Part shown: in pieces, positions 8,537 to 18,030 of the stretch
Numbering within the stretch: the stretch's first letter is position 1
Layout: every line of letters starts with the position of its first letter
DNA from: Sphingopyxis sp.
GTDB lineage: Bacteria; Pseudomonadota; Alphaproteobacteria; Sphingomonadales; Sphingomonadaceae
Reading direction: 5' to 3'
Assembly: GCA_013823985.1 (NCBI GenBank)
Contig: PNNB01000021.1
Location: 1 to 41,938, forward strand
Length of the DNA stretch: 41,938 bases
The notes under the pieces: model-generated
Told to the model about the DNA's origin: nothing
Database searches by the model: none
Seen by the model: the letters and a program-made list of their open reading frames with translations, nothing else
Translations under genes and position numbers: made by a program

Positions 8537-8845
8537 TCACAACGACGGAAGCGGCCTGGGATCGCCAGCGATGTCGAAGATTTGTACGGTCGATGCCTGC
8601 ATTTTGGGTCCATAGGCGGACAAGAATTCACCGATCCACGGCATGGTGAAGTGAACCGCCAACGCCTCATCATCACGCCATTGTTCGATAACGTTGACCA
8701 ATCCGGTCGCTTCATCCTCAACCAAAAGCGAATAGAAAAGGCAGCCATCCTCGGCTTTTACCTTTTCAACCATGTTTGCAACATCACGCCGGAAGTCATC
8801 CAGGCAGGACGGTTCCATGTTCATTGTGCCTTGAACGAATATCAT
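8537..8845 (-). CDS. Antibiotic-biosynthesis-monooxygenase (ABM) domain protein
   Basis: A 102-residue ferredoxin-like alpha+beta protein of the ABM/quinol monooxygenase (YgiN-like) superfamily. Typical features are the N-terminal strand MIFVQGTMNM, the helix with DDFRRDVANMVEKVKAEDGC, the strand FYSLLVED, and the VIEQWRDDEAL segment before the second helix. Members are cofactor-free monooxygenases on quinols or anthrones, or simple dimeric folds of unknown role. It has a GGAGAG ribosome binding site and is the first gene of the minus-strand catabolic operon. Its stop overlaps the alternative GTG start of the downstream SDR. Confidence 0.88.
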   Translation of the reverse strand: MIFVQGTMNMEPSCLDDFRRDVANMVEKVKAEDGCLFYSLLVEDEATGLVNVIEQWRDDEALAVHFTMPWIGEFLSAYGPKMQASTVQIFDIAGDPRPLPSL

Positions 8846-8968
8846 ATTTCTCTCCTCGGTTTAGACAGCCCTTCTATTGCGTCATGTGCCGGACAACGGC
8901 TAGCCATATCGCTAGGTGCATGGTGGCCCCTAAAGTGGGGATGGTGCATGTACAGGAGAGATGCCATC

Positions 8969-9376
8969 ATGACCCTTTCGCACGAAGAGATATTGCAGCT
9001 TGTCGACAACCTTTATGCCGCAACCGGCGTTGGCGATTTTGACAAGGCCGAAGAATATCTGACCGATGATTTTTTCATTACCGAGGCAGATGCGCTGCCT
9101 TTTGCAGGTGTTTACAAGGGCCGCACGGCTTTGCGCGACCTCTATTCGAAAGTGATGGGGATGATGGATGTGTCTGGTCTGAATCGGGTGCAGACCACCA
9201 GCGGCGGCGATTACGCTGTTACAATTCTCTCATTCGAGTTCGCGGATCCCAAGCTGGCTCCGGCTCATTTGTGCGAACTGTTCCGCTTTCGTGACGGCAA
9301 GATCCGCGAGATCCGCCCTTATTATTTTGACCCAGCGCCCATTGTTGCAGCCTGCGAAGCAAAAAACCGCCAGTGA
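8969..9376 (+). CDS. NTF2-like (SnoaL-like) protein
   Basis: A 135-residue single-domain NTF2-like protein: helix EEILQLVDNLYAATGVGDFDKAEEYL, then FFITEADALPFAGVYKGRTALRDL, ending in the sheet LCELFRFRDGKIREIRPYYFD that is characteristic of SnoaL-like/YesE-type proteins. AGGAGAG at 8954-8960 fixes the start at 8969; the ATG at 8948 in frame lies upstream of that site. It is transcribed divergently from the ABM gene across a 123-base gap, so it probably belongs to the same pathway. No catalytic role can be assigned. Confidence 0.87.
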   Translation: MTLSHEEILQLVDNLYAATGVGDFDKAEEYLTDDFFITEADALPFAGVYKGRTALRDLYSKVMGMMDVSGLNRVQTTSGGDYAVTILSFEFADPKLAPAHLCELFRFRDGKIREIRPYYFDPAPIVAACEAKNRQ

Positions 9377-9430
9377 CCTCTGATATTTTGGGCCAACCAT
9401 AATCGCCGCCCATTTTTACCCTGCGTCAAA

Positions 9431-10441
9431 TTATTTGGCGAACTGTCTTAGAATGAAGTTCAAGATGAATTCGTCTCGTACGGGTGACTTCGGGCCGGTT
9501 ACGGTTTGCCATTTTTTGGGCAGATGGTTGGCAACATGTTCGGCTTCGGCGCTAAACACATAATGTTCGAAAAATGATCGCCAAGCCTGTTTCTCAGGGT
9601 CTGGCTGGTCGCGTATGGTCATGAGTGCCAGCAGGACCGCTTCGAATGCGGGGCCAGCGCCCTTGGGCATCCACCAATAGTTTGCGAGCATATTCAGTGG
9701 ACCATTTGCTTCCACATGGTGCCACCATAAAGAGGGGATATAGATCGCATCGCCGGGCTCCAGATCCGCAATCAGGGCTGCCTCCTGTGCATCGCGAAAT
9801 TTCGGATAGCGCTCGTAATCGGGATTATGGAAATCGACCATACTGGCAGGCGGGCCTGCCATCGTGAACTCCAGTGGCCCGACATATAAATTTGAAATCT
9901 GTTCGGGTGCAAACAAGGTGAAGCGTCGCGTGCCCGATATACAGCATGCGATGTTGCGGCTATTGTCATAATGCGCGGCAACTCTGGATGTGTTGCCCAG
10001 CCATAAGCGGGGTTCGATCTCCGCATTTAATAACGGCATGGGGTTTTCGGTGCTGAATTCCGGCATCGTGGCGCCTGATGGTGCCGAGCCGGCATAGATC
10101 ATCAGGGGCGGAGGTCCGTCTGCCGTGAGCAGCAGTTGATCGACGATATGGGAAAGCGTCGTTTCACCCTTTTCGTAGTTAAAGCCGTTCATGTCAGGAT
10201 TGTAAAAATAGCGGCCCTGCATTTCGGGCTGCCCGACAAAGGTTTCGACCGCGACGCCGCTATCATGCAGTTTGAGATAAGTGCCCAGATCGCTACGTGA
10301 CTGTTGTGCAGCGTGTACGATGGGCCAATCCGCTACCAATCCCTTCAGGATTACGGGTTCACCACGCGTCAGTATGTCGTCTTCGAATATTTGCTTCGTC
10401 ACGTTGCGGCGAAACGGAACCGAGTTCTGCTGTGTCTTCAT
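9431..10441 (-). CDS. JmjC/cupin-like Fe(II)/2-oxoglutarate oxygenase, FIH-like
   Basis: A 336-residue cupin_8/JmjC-type protein. The metal facial triad is visible as His157-x-Asp159 (AAHYDNSRN) and His241 in IYIPSLWWHHVE. The surroundings closely resemble human factor-inhibiting HIF (from memory: AHYDEQQN, and YIPMYWWHHIE before a strand ending NFWY); here the strand after the second His is MLANYWW. FIH-like enzymes hydroxylate amino-acid side chains of proteins. There is no signal peptide, so it should be cytoplasmic. It diverges from the esterase gene, and operator copy 1 lies between them, linking it to the xylan regulon. Cupin-like proteins of this sort accompany TonB receptors and halogenase-like genes in related bacteria. 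The substrate is unknown; small-molecule hydroxylation is an alternative. Confidence 0.85.
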   Translation of the reverse strand: MKTQQNSVPFRRNVTKQIFEDDILTRGEPVILKGLVADWPIVHAAQQSRSDLGTYLKLHDSGVAVETFVGQPEMQGRYFYNPDMNGFNYEKGETTLSHIVDQLLLTADGPPPLMIYAGSAPSGATMPEFSTENPMPLLNAEIEPRLWLGNTSRVAAHYDNSRNIACCISGTRRFTLFAPEQISNLYVGPLEFTMAGPPASMVDFHNPDYERYPKFRDAQEAALIADLEPGDAIYIPSLWWHHVEANGPLNMLANYWWMPKGAGPAFEAVLLALMTIRDQPDPEKQAWRSFFEHYVFSAEAEHVANHLPKKWQTVTGPKSPVRDEFILNFILRQFAK

Positions 10442-10490
10442 GTGCGCATCTTGCTCCTATCCGAAATCACTTAACAGCAAATAGCGAAGA

Positions 10491-10504
10491 TGGTAGCGTT
10501 ACCA
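10491..10504. promoter_or_regulatory. LacI-type operator, copy 1
   Basis: TGGTAGCGTTACCA, one mismatch from the window consensus TGGTAGCGCTACCA. It lies 27 bases before the esterase start and 49 bases before the divergent JmjC gene, so it could control both. Confidence 0.8.
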
Positions 10505-10531
10505 GAAGAGTCGGAGAAGAGAGGGTTTCGA

Positions 10532-12484
10532 ATGATCATGAAGCGACGCCGTTTGGCGATCTGCGCTGCAATTTGTTTTTCCGCGTCAGCGCCATCCGCG
10601 ATTGCGAAGCCCGAATTGCACAGCATCTTCACCGATCACGCGGTGTTACAAAGAGACCAGACAATCACATTATGGGGCACCGCTGCACCATCCGAAAATG
10701 TGATCGTGACCCTTGGAGAGAATTCGGTTCGAACCACCGCTGATGCCAAGGGAGCGTGGCGGGTGCCATTGTCGCCGATGAAAGCCGGAGGACCCTATAA
10801 GCTTATCGTCAGCAATGACGCCGGGGCAACGCAGCAACTGAACGACATCCAATTCGGCGACGTCTTTCTGTGCTCGGGTCAGTCGAATATGGAAATGCAA
10901 ATAAAGGCATCGATGAATGCCGAAGCGGAAATCCGGCGTACGGATCATCCCGAAATCCGCCTTTATACTGTGGCGAGGGCGAGTTCGCCCACCCCGGTAA
11001 TTGACTTGCCGCAAGGTGGATCATGGAAGGTGGCCAATCCCGAAAACGCCGGTGATTTTTCGGCTGCGTGCTATTATTTTGCGCGCGATTTGCAGCCACA
11101 TGTGGGCGTTCCCATCGGCCTTATCAGCGCGTCTTGGGGTGGTTCTGCGATTGAATCCTGGATTGGCGCGGATGGCTTGGCAAAGATCGGTAAAGAGGCC
11201 GAGGTGGCGATGCTCCGCACCTATACGAAGGATGAGAAGCTTGCCCAGGCCAGCTTCGGAAAAAGCTGGGAAACATGGTGGAAGGGTAGCTTTCCGCAAG
11301 AAGCCGGGCCATGGGCCGCAAAGGATAAGTCCGGATGGGCCGCTGTCCCCTTGCCGATGCGCGACTGGAAAAAATGGGACGACAGCGATCTTGCGCAGCA
11401 TAATGGTATGCTGTGGTACCGCAAATCATTTACGCTGACACCGGATCAGGCGAAGTCCGGGACCATGCTTCATCTCGGGAAGATCGATGAAATCGACATG
11501 ACCTGGGTGAACGGCAAGCCGCTGGCGCAGAGCTTTGGCTGGGGAACCAACCGGGATTATGCGCTGCCAGCCGATATGCTGAAAGCGGGCCAAAATGAAA
11601 TTGTGACGAACATTTACAGTGGCTGGGACATGGGTGGGATGCTCGGACCCGCAGAGGACATCAGCCTGCAGTTGAAAGACGGTTCTAAAATCGGGCTGGG
11701 CGATGGATGGCTCTTTCGCAAGGCGCCCAAGGGGGCAGGCGATCCGCCCCGCGCGCCCTGGCTCGCTATTGGTGGCCTGACAACCATAGGCAATGCGATG
11801 ATAGACCCTCTTACGCCTTACAGACTGCGGGGCGTGCTGTGGTACCAAGGGGAATCAAACGCCGGAAATGCGAAGCCATACAGGGTTTTGCTCACCACGT
11901 TGATGGCGGATTGGCGCGCAAAGTTTCAAAATGCCCAATTGCCGTTCCTGATCGTCCAACTGCCCAATTTTGGACAGGCTGTTTCTACCCCTGTCAACTC
12001 CGGCTGGTCCGATCTGCGTGAGGCGCAGCGTCTCGCCGTGCTCGATGACAAATTGTCCGGGCTGGCCGTTATCATCGATGCAGGGGAAAATGACGACATC
12101 CATCCACCTAACAAGCAGATTGTCGGGCAACGTCTGGCCCGTCTGGCCCGGCACCAAATCTACAAGCAGGCCGTGACCGCCAATGGTCCTGTCCCGACAT
12201 CAGCCGTTCGGCGTGGCGGCGACATCTTTGTGCGGTTCGAAGGCATTGACGGCCAATTGGTAACGCGAAGTTCCCTGAACCCGATTGCATTCGAAATCTG
12301 TGGGGCAGGGGCCGACAGCTGCCGCTTTGCCAACGCAACGGTGCAGGGGGATGGCGTCGCAATCGATGCTCGGGACAGCAGCACTGTGGACCGGATACGC
12401 TATTGCTGGGGGGATGCACCGGTGTGCAATCTCTACGACAGTGCTGGCTTACCGGCAGGGCCGTTTGAGATCGGCGTGCGATGA
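10532..12484 (+). CDS. Sialate O-acetylesterase-type esterase (probable acetylxylan/acetyl-oligosaccharide esterase)
   Basis: A 650-residue secreted SGNH-type esterase. The signal peptide runs to about residue 26 (ending SAIA). The nucleophile Ser118 sits in CSGQSNMEM; WYQGESN follows, and the acid/base pair is Asp522 and His524 in NDDIHPPNK. The first and last thirds form the SGNH domain, interrupted by a jelly-roll insertion with WYRKSFTL and WVNGKPLAQS, as is usual for this family. In a xylan locus it most likely removes acetyl groups from xylan or xylo-oligosaccharides rather than from sialic acid. The start at 10532 has GAGGG 6 bases upstream. Its stop overlaps the GH115 start as ATGA, so the debranching enzymes are made together. 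Confidence 0.92.
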   Translation: MIMKRRRLAICAAICFSASAPSAIAKPELHSIFTDHAVLQRDQTITLWGTAAPSENVIVTLGENSVRTTADAKGAWRVPLSPMKAGGPYKLIVSNDAGATQQLNDIQFGDVFLCSGQSNMEMQIKASMNAEAEIRRTDHPEIRLYTVARASSPTPVIDLPQGGSWKVANPENAGDFSAACYYFARDLQPHVGVPIGLISASWGGSAIESWIGADGLAKIGKEAEVAMLRTYTKDEKLAQASFGKSWETWWKGSFPQEAGPWAAKDKSGWAAVPLPMRDWKKWDDSDLAQHNGMLWYRKSFTLTPDQAKSGTMLHLGKIDEIDMTWVNGKPLAQSFGWGTNRDYALPADMLKAGQNEIVTNIYSGWDMGGMLGPAEDISLQLKDGSKIGLGDGWLFRKAPKGAGDPPRAPWLAIGGLTTIGNAMIDPLTPYRLRGVLWYQGESNAGNAKPYRVLLTTLMADWRAKFQNAQLPFLIVQLPNFGQAVSTPVNSGWSDLREAQRLAVLDDKLSGLAVIIDAGENDDIHPPNKQIVGQRLARLARHQIYKQAVTANGPVPTSAVRRGGDIFVRFEGIDGQLVTRSSLNPIAFEICGAGADSCRFANATVQGDGVAIDARDSSTVDRIRYCWGDAPVCNLYDSAGLPAGPFEIGVR

Positions 12485-14952
12485 TCCGCTGGCTGGTGGT
12501 TTTGCTTTTGCTGTTCTCCGGAACAGTAGAGGCGAAGCCTCTGCAGCAGGTCGAAATCGTTTTTGAACATGGGGCCGGCACATTTCTTCTGCTGGAAGGT
12601 GATCGCGCGGCCCAAGTAATTGCCGGTCCTTCGGATGATCCGGCGGTACAGCGCGCCGCCACCAATTTAGCGAAAGACATCTCCCGCCTTTCGGCAAGCC
12701 CTGCGCCAGAAGCTGGGCCTATGCCGATATTGGTGGGGACCCTCGGCCAAAATGCGACGATTGATGCGCTTGTCAAAGCGGGCAAGCTCGACATTTCCGG
12801 GGTGGACGGAAAATGGGAGGCGTTTGTTCAACAGGTCGTGGATGCCCCCATGGCTGGCGTACCGCGGGCGCTTGTCATTGCCGGTGCCGACCGTCGGGGC
12901 ACGATCTATGGCATCTATGATCTATCGTCGCGCATAGGTGTGTCGCCCTGGCATTGGTGGGCGGATGTTCCTGTCCAAAAGCAGAAGCAACTTTATGTGA
13001 CAGCCGGCAGGCGAATGGATGCGCCGAAGGTTCGCTATCGCGGGATATTCATCAACGATGAAGAACCTGCGCTGGGCACATGGGCGCGCAAAAAGTTCGG
13101 TGGGGTCAACGCGCAATTTTACGAACATGTGTTCGATCTGCTTCTTCGGTCGAAGGCCAATTATCTGTGGCCGGCCATGTGGGGCAAGTCGATTTGGCAG
13201 GATGATCCGCGCAGTGCCCAACTTGCCCATGACATGGGCATCATCGTCGGCACATCGCACCATGAACCGATGATGCGCGCCCATGTCGAGTGGGAACGTA
13301 CGAAGGCGGGGAGGTGGGATTATACGACCAACAGCGAAAGCCTGAAAACATTCTGGCGCGATGGTATTGCGCGTTCCAAGGGGCAGGACCGGTTGGTGAC
13401 CATCGGCATGCGCGGCGATGGGGATGAGCCCATGTCGGAGACGACCGCCATAACCCTGCTGGAAAAGATTGTCGCGGACCAGCGGGCGATTATCGCCAAA
13501 GAGACCAGCTCGGCTCCTGAAAAAACGCCTCAAATGTGGGCCTTATACAAAGAAGTGCAGGATTATTATGATCAGGGGATGCAAGTGCCGGATGATGTCC
13601 TCCTGCTCTTTGCGGATGACAATTGGGGCAACATCCGCCGGTTGCCGAAACCCGGACAGCGCCGCACAGGTGGCTTTGGCGTCTATTATCACTTCGATTA
13701 TGTCGGCGACCCGCGCAACTACAAATGGCTGAACAACACGCAGATCGAACGCGTCTGGGAACAGATGTCGATGGCGCGCGCCCATGGGGCCGACGCACTC
13801 TGGATCGTCAATGTCGGGGACATCAAGCCGATGGAACTCCCGACCAGCTTTTTCCTGGAATATGCCTGGGACCCCGACCAGATGCCGTTGGAAGCGCTGC
13901 CGGACTATTATCGCCGCTGGGCCACACAGCAATTCGGAGCATCCCGTGCCGGGGAAATCGCGGCGCTTTTACGTGATAGCAGCCGCGTGAACGCCCGGCG
14001 CAAGCCCGAGCTGATCGATGCACATTATTACCGCACCGACGATGATGGCGAAGCGGAGCGCATTGCGCAGGAATATCGCGATCTGGACGCGCGCGCCCGG
14101 AAAATAGCCGGTGAGCTTGGCCCGCAATACCAGAGCGCCTTCTACCAATTGGTCCACCACCCCATCGAAGCCATGGCGAACCTGCACAAGATGTACCGCG
14201 CCGTTGCAGAAGGGCGGATGGACGATGCCGCGCACGCCTTTGCGCAAGACCACGCCATTCGCCAGCGGTACGAGGCGCTCGAAAACAGGAAGTGGCACGA
14301 CATGATGAGCCAGACCCACATCAGCTATACAGGGTGGCAACAACCCGAACAGGATGTGTTGCCCGATCCGGTATCGTGGCGTCCGGACAGGGCAGTCCGC
14401 AGCGGACCGGACGCGGCGGCGGTGCCGGGACGGAAGCTGTACTTGGAGAAAGACGGGATCATCGTCATGGACGCGCCATCCTATACTCACGCCGCTTCGG
14501 CAGGCGCAGCAACATGGCGCACGATCCCGAACCTGGGGCATTGGTCGGGAAGTGTAACTGTCCTTCCGCAAGCGGGCGGCTCCTTTGCGCCGGGTGCAGG
14601 ACCCTATCTGGATTATGAAATCGCCTTGGGTGCAGCAGGCGACTTTAGTGTGGCCGTCTATGCGTCGCCATCACTTGACGTTCTTGGTACAGGTGGTTTG
14701 CGCTATGCCGTTTCGATCAACGACGGCCCCCCAGTGGTCGCCGACCTCATGACCGGCGACGCCAATGTCTGGGGCAAAGCGGTAGCCGACAATATCCGCA
14801 TCGCCGTCACACAGCATCGGACAGAAGGGCCTGAACCAATGCGCGTACGGCTTTGGGCAATCGACCGTGGCGTTGTAATTCAAAGATTGATTGTCACCCG
14901 TGGCGCCGTGCCAAGGTCGAAGCTGGGACCGGTCGGGTTTACGCCCCGCTGA
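12481..14952 (+). CDS. GH115 xylan alpha-1,2-glucuronidase
   Basis: A secreted 823-residue enzyme; GH115 members remove (4-O-methyl-)glucuronic acid from internal and terminal xylose units of glucuronoxylan. The signal peptide is short (to about residue 18, ending VEA). GH115 blocks are plain: YRGIFINDEEPALGTWARKK, SKANYLWPAMWGKS, GTSHHEPMMRAHVEW, LLFADDNWGNIRRLP, GGFGVYYHFDYVG and HGADALWIVNVGDIKPME. A C-terminal all-beta region after about residue 640 completes the usual layout. The start overlaps the esterase stop as ATGA. Both genes follow operator copy 1, so they form one induced transcript. The gene ends 17 bases before the convergent xylose isomerase. Confidence 0.95.
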   Translation: MIRWLVVLLLLFSGTVEAKPLQQVEIVFEHGAGTFLLLEGDRAAQVIAGPSDDPAVQRAATNLAKDISRLSASPAPEAGPMPILVGTLGQNATIDALVKAGKLDISGVDGKWEAFVQQVVDAPMAGVPRALVIAGADRRGTIYGIYDLSSRIGVSPWHWWADVPVQKQKQLYVTAGRRMDAPKVRYRGIFINDEEPALGTWARKKFGGVNAQFYEHVFDLLLRSKANYLWPAMWGKSIWQDDPRSAQLAHDMGIIVGTSHHEPMMRAHVEWERTKAGRWDYTTNSESLKTFWRDGIARSKGQDRLVTIGMRGDGDEPMSETTAITLLEKIVADQRAIIAKETSSAPEKTPQMWALYKEVQDYYDQGMQVPDDVLLLFADDNWGNIRRLPKPGQRRTGGFGVYYHFDYVGDPRNYKWLNNTQIERVWEQMSMARAHGADALWIVNVGDIKPMELPTSFFLEYAWDPDQMPLEALPDYYRRWATQQFGASRAGEIAALLRDSSRVNARRKPELIDAHYYRTDDDGEAERIAQEYRDLDARARKIAGELGPQYQSAFYQLVHHPIEAMANLHKMYRAVAEGRMDDAAHAFAQDHAIRQRYEALENRKWHDMMSQTHISYTGWQQPEQDVLPDPVSWRPDRAVRSGPDAAAVPGRKLYLEKDGIIVMDAPSYTHAASAGAATWRTIPNLGHWSGSVTVLPQAGGSFAPGAGPYLDYEIALGAAGDFSVAVYASPSLDVLGTGGLRYAVSINDGPPVVADLMTGDANVWGKAVADNIRIAVTQHRTEGPEPMRVRLWAIDRGVVIQRLIVTRGAVPRSKLGPVGFTPR

Positions 14953-14960
14953 CCGGTCCC
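14925..14960. other. Stem-loop at GH115/xylA convergent junction
   Basis: A 10-bp perfect inverted repeat, GGGACCGGTC / GACCGGTCCC, with a 16-base loop covers the GH115 stop codon and sits in the 17-base gap to xylA. There is no T-run. It resembles the T-less stem-loop at 2179-2208 in position and form, so it may be a bidirectional transcript-end structure. Confidence 0.5.
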
Positions 14961-14969
14961 GGCACGCTA

Positions 14970-16286
14970 TCAAATATAGCGGCTCACGATATTTTCGACA
15001 TATTCCTGTTTGCCCGAGCGTGGTTGCGGGTCAATTTTTGCCGCGACGGCGGCGTCGGAAATTGCCTCAAGATTTGTGGCCCCCGAAAGCATGGCCTGCG
15101 CATCGGCGCTCTGCCAGCCGGCGTAACGATCCTTCACGACAGCATCCAGTTCACCGCCCTCGATCATCGCAGCGGCGTTGAGCAAGCTGCGTGCGAGGAT
15201 GTCGATGCCACCAATATGGCCGTGGAACAGGTCGGCTGGATCAATGCTCTGGCGACGGACTTTCGCGTCGAAATTATTGCCGCCGTTCTGGAACCCGCCA
15301 TTTTTGAGAATATAATACATGGCGGTCGTAATTTCCCGGATGTCGTTCGGGAATTGGTCCGTGTCCCAGCCATTTTGCGGATCGCCACGGTTCATGTCGA
15401 TCGAACCGAATATGCCAAGATTGATCGCGCTCGCGATTTCATGTTCGAAGCTGTGCCCCGACAGGGTCGCATGGTTGGCTTCGATATTCATTTTGACTTC
15501 TTTTTCCAGCCCGTTGGCGAGCAGGAAGCCATAGATGGTTTCAACATCGAAATCATATTGATGCTTGGTCGGCTCATGCGGTTTTGGTTCGATGAGGATG
15601 TCGCCTTTAAAACCGATTTTGTGCTTATGCTCGACGACCATTTGCAGGAAGCGTCCGAATTGCGCCTTTTCCTGTTTAAGGTCGGTGTTGAGCAGGCAGT
15701 CATAGCCTTCGCGACCACCCCACAGCACATAGTTCGCACCGCCGAGCCGATGTGTAGCCTCGATACAGTGGCGCACCTGCGTTGCTGCGAAGCGGAAAAC
15801 GTCGGGATCGGGATTGGTCGATGCGCCGCCCATGTAGCGGGGGTGGCTGAACATGTTTGCGGTGCCCCAGAGCAGTTTGACGCCGGTTGCGGCCATCTTG
15901 GCTTCGATCTTGTCGACGATGACCGCGAAATTACGCACATGTTCGTCGATGGTTTCGGCATGGGCCATCACGTCGACATCATGGAAACAGAAATAGGGCA
16001 ACCCGAGACGGGTGAAGAATTCAAATGCTTCATCCAGCTTATGATCCGCACGCGCCTGATCGATCGGCCCGCCATGCCAGGGGCGATTGAACGTGCCAGC
16101 ACCAAACACATCGAAACCGTCCCAGCAGAAGGTATGCCAGTAGCAGACCGCCATCCGCAGATGTTCGGCCATCGTCTTTCCCATGACCACACGGTTCTTG
16201 TCATAATAGCGATATGCGAGCGGATTGGTCGAATCTGTCCCTTCAAATTTGATGGGTTCAATGTCAGCAAAATAACTGGCTGCCAT
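14970..16286 (-). CDS. xylA: Xylose isomerase
   Basis: Converts D-xylose to D-xylulose; 438 residues, the length of the class II (long N-terminus) enzymes. Catalytic His102 and Asp105 are in CFHDVDV. Metal-site residues are Glu233 and Lys235 (IEPKPHEP), Glu269 and His272 ([11 protein letters not shown]), Asp297 (SIDMNRGD), and Asp308/Asp310 (WDTDQFP). The start has AGGAGAG upstream and lies 11 bases behind xylulokinase, so the order is xylB-xylA in one operon. Operator copy 2 precedes the pair. The presence of this enzyme means xylose is used by the isomerase route; no xylose dehydrogenase pathway gene is seen. Confidence 0.97.
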   Translation of the reverse strand: MAASYFADIEPIKFEGTDSTNPLAYRYYDKNRVVMGKTMAEHLRMAVCYWHTFCWDGFDVFGAGTFNRPWHGGPIDQARADHKLDEAFEFFTRLGLPYFCFHDVDVMAHAETIDEHVRNFAVIVDKIEAKMAATGVKLLWGTANMFSHPRYMGGASTNPDPDVFRFAATQVRHCIEATHRLGGANYVLWGGREGYDCLLNTDLKQEKAQFGRFLQMVVEHKHKIGFKGDILIEPKPHEPTKHQYDFDVETIYGFLLANGLEKEVKMNIEANHATLSGHSFEHEIASAINLGIFGSIDMNRGDPQNGWDTDQFPNDIREITTAMYYILKNGGFQNGGNNFDAKVRRQSIDPADLFHGHIGGIDILARSLLNAAAMIEGGELDAVVKDRYAGWQSADAQAMLSGATNLEAISDAAVAAKIDPQPRSGKQEYVENIVSRYI

Positions 16287-16297
16287 GGTAGTCTCTC

Positions 16298-17743
16298 CTA
16301 AAATGATGTCTTCAGATTTTGGTAAAGCGAACGGAATTTCGGCATCCGTTCGGCATAAAGCTCACCCAATCGGTCGTCGGGTTCTTCGACGTGCAATATG
16401 GGGGGTGCGGCACAAATTGTTTCAATGGCCGCGCCCGTGTCGGCCAGTTGCGCAAGCCGGGCGGCGCCATAGGCAGGGCCAACCTCGCCACCATCGCGGT
16501 AGATAAGGGGACGGCCCAGAACTGAACTGAGGATCTTGCCCCAATAATAGGATTTCGCTCCGCCTCCGATAACCGTGATGCTGTCGATATGCGCGCCGCT
16601 GTCGGTCAGGGCGTCCATGCCGTCACGGAACGCGAAGGCGACGCCTTCCAGTACCGCCTGACCGATGGCCGCCGCGTCGCTTTCATGGGTCAGACCGAAA
16701 AGCACGCCTTTGGCGTTTGGATCATTATGCGGGGTTCGCTCGCCCGACAAATAGGGCAGAAACATTTCCGTCGAAGCCGGAGCGCCGCGCGTTTCTATTG
16801 CGGCAAACAAGCTGCCCGCATCGGGCGGGCCACACAAACGCACAGCCCAGTCCACACAGCTCGCCGCGCTTAAAATCACCGACATCTGGTGCCAACGCCC
16901 CGGCAAGGCGTGGCAAAAGCTATGCACCCCGCCTGCTGGATTTGGGGTGTAGCCGCCATTGGCAAGAAACAGCACGCCAGATGTGCCCAGCGAAAGAAAG
17001 GCGTCGCCTGGCCGAACCACACCAACGCCGACCGCACCTGCCGCATTGTCGCCGCCTCCCGCCACAACGGGAACGCGTGCCATACCCCAAGCCTCTGCAA
17101 GTTCGGCCCGCAAATGGCCCGTTATCTCGATGCCCTCATATAATTTGGGCATGTGGCTTCGGTCGAGAGCGGTCGCGTCCAGCATGACATCGGACCAATC
17201 GCGCTTGCCAACATCCATCCACAATGTGCCCGCACTGTCGGACATATCGGAGGCGCGCTCACCCGTCATGCGGAGCCGCACATAATCTTTGGGCAACAAG
17301 ACTGTTTTGATCTGTGCGAAAATTCCGGGTTCGTTTTCGCGTACCCATTGCAATTTGGGTGCCGTAAAGCCGGGCATGGCCCGGTTCCCCGTGATCTGTC
17401 CGAGGTCGGGAACATCCTTTTCCAAGGCTGCACACTGGTCGGCGCTGCGGCCGTCATTCCACAATATCGCTGGACGCAGCGCCTTGTCATCGCTGCCCAA
17501 AAGGGTCGCGCCGTGCATTTGGCCGGAAAGTCCAACGGCTTTCACCGCATGCCGCTTTGTCAGATCAAGGTCGCTGACGGCACTATTGGTGGCAGCCCAC
17601 CAATCGGCGGGGTCTTGTTCCGACCATAGGTCATGCGGACGGGAGACCGACAAAGCAGCTGTGGCAATTTCCACAACCGTACCTGCTTCATCCATCAATA
17701 CCGCTTTGACGCCGGACGTGCCGATGTCGATTCCCAAATACAT
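16298..17743 (-). CDS. xylB: Xylulokinase
   Basis: Phosphorylates D-xylulose to xylulose 5-phosphate; FGGY kinase of 481 residues, the usual length. Seen are the ATP phosphate-binding start [12 protein letters not shown] with Asp6, the substrate motif SGQMHG (Met76-His77-Gly78), the catalytic base Asp232 in [12 protein letters not shown], and the C-terminal adenosine motif [14 protein letters not shown]. The start at 17743 gives the canonical N-terminus and has GAGAGGG upstream. First gene of the xylBA operon, read away from the sugar transporter; its start is 48 bases from operator copy 2. Confidence 0.96.
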   Translation of the reverse strand: MYLGIDIGTSGVKAVLMDEAGTVVEIATAALSVSRPHDLWSEQDPADWWAATNSAVSDLDLTKRHAVKAVGLSGQMHGATLLGSDDKALRPAILWNDGRSADQCAALEKDVPDLGQITGNRAMPGFTAPKLQWVRENEPGIFAQIKTVLLPKDYVRLRMTGERASDMSDSAGTLWMDVGKRDWSDVMLDATALDRSHMPKLYEGIEITGHLRAELAEAWGMARVPVVAGGGDNAAGAVGVGVVRPGDAFLSLGTSGVLFLANGGYTPNPAGGVHSFCHALPGRWHQMSVILSAASCVDWAVRLCGPPDAGSLFAAIETRGAPASTEMFLPYLSGERTPHNDPNAKGVLFGLTHESDAAAIGQAVLEGVAFAFRDGMDALTDSGAHIDSITVIGGGAKSYYWGKILSSVLGRPLIYRDGGEVGPAYGAARLAQLADTGAAIETICAAPPILHVEEPDDRLGELYAERMPKFRSLYQNLKTSF

Positions 17744-17791
17744 AGACTCAAACCCTCTCCCTCTTGGCTGCAACCGTTATCAGGAGAAAAA

Positions 17792-17805
17792 AGGTAGCGC
17801 TAACA
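17792..17805. promoter_or_regulatory. LacI-type operator, copy 2 (xylBA)
   Basis: AGGTAGCGCTAACA, a near-palindrome one base from TGGTAGCGCTAACA, which I recall as the reported xyl-box of Xanthomonas. It lies 48 bases upstream of xylB in the 287-base xylB/transporter gap. Confidence 0.8.
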
Positions 17806-17959
17806 TTTTTTTGGGCCGATGCATATATTATTGAAAAATATGGATATAAAAAGCACGGTGCAAAAATGCCTTTGGCGCAATTAAAATTTAGGCGGTATTT
17901 TCGAACTGTCCTAAAGTCTCGCCATTGACACCAGCAGCGTTTAACTGCACATCCATTGC

Positions 17960-17973
17960 GGTAGCGCTACCAT
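17960..17973. promoter_or_regulatory. LacI-type operator, copy 3 (sugar transporter)
   Basis: CGGTAGCGCTACCA with a perfect 12-bp palindromic core, 57 bases upstream of the transporter start. A TTGACA at 17925-17930 could be a -35 element, but no convincing -10 follows. Confidence 0.85.
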
Positions 17974-18030
17974 AAAGCGCGCTTGGGAACCGCCGGATAT
18001 TGGATGCCGGCCAATCGGGAGAGGTTTTTG

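Noticed and set aside
14853..16301. Plus-strand open frame of 482 codons opposite xylose isomerase
   Set aside because: Entirely antisense to xylA with its complete catalytic set; the translation has no known domain.
17925..17930. TTGACA as a -35 element for the sugar transporter
   Set aside because: No acceptable -10 hexamer at 16-18 bases; kept only as a remark under operator copy 3.
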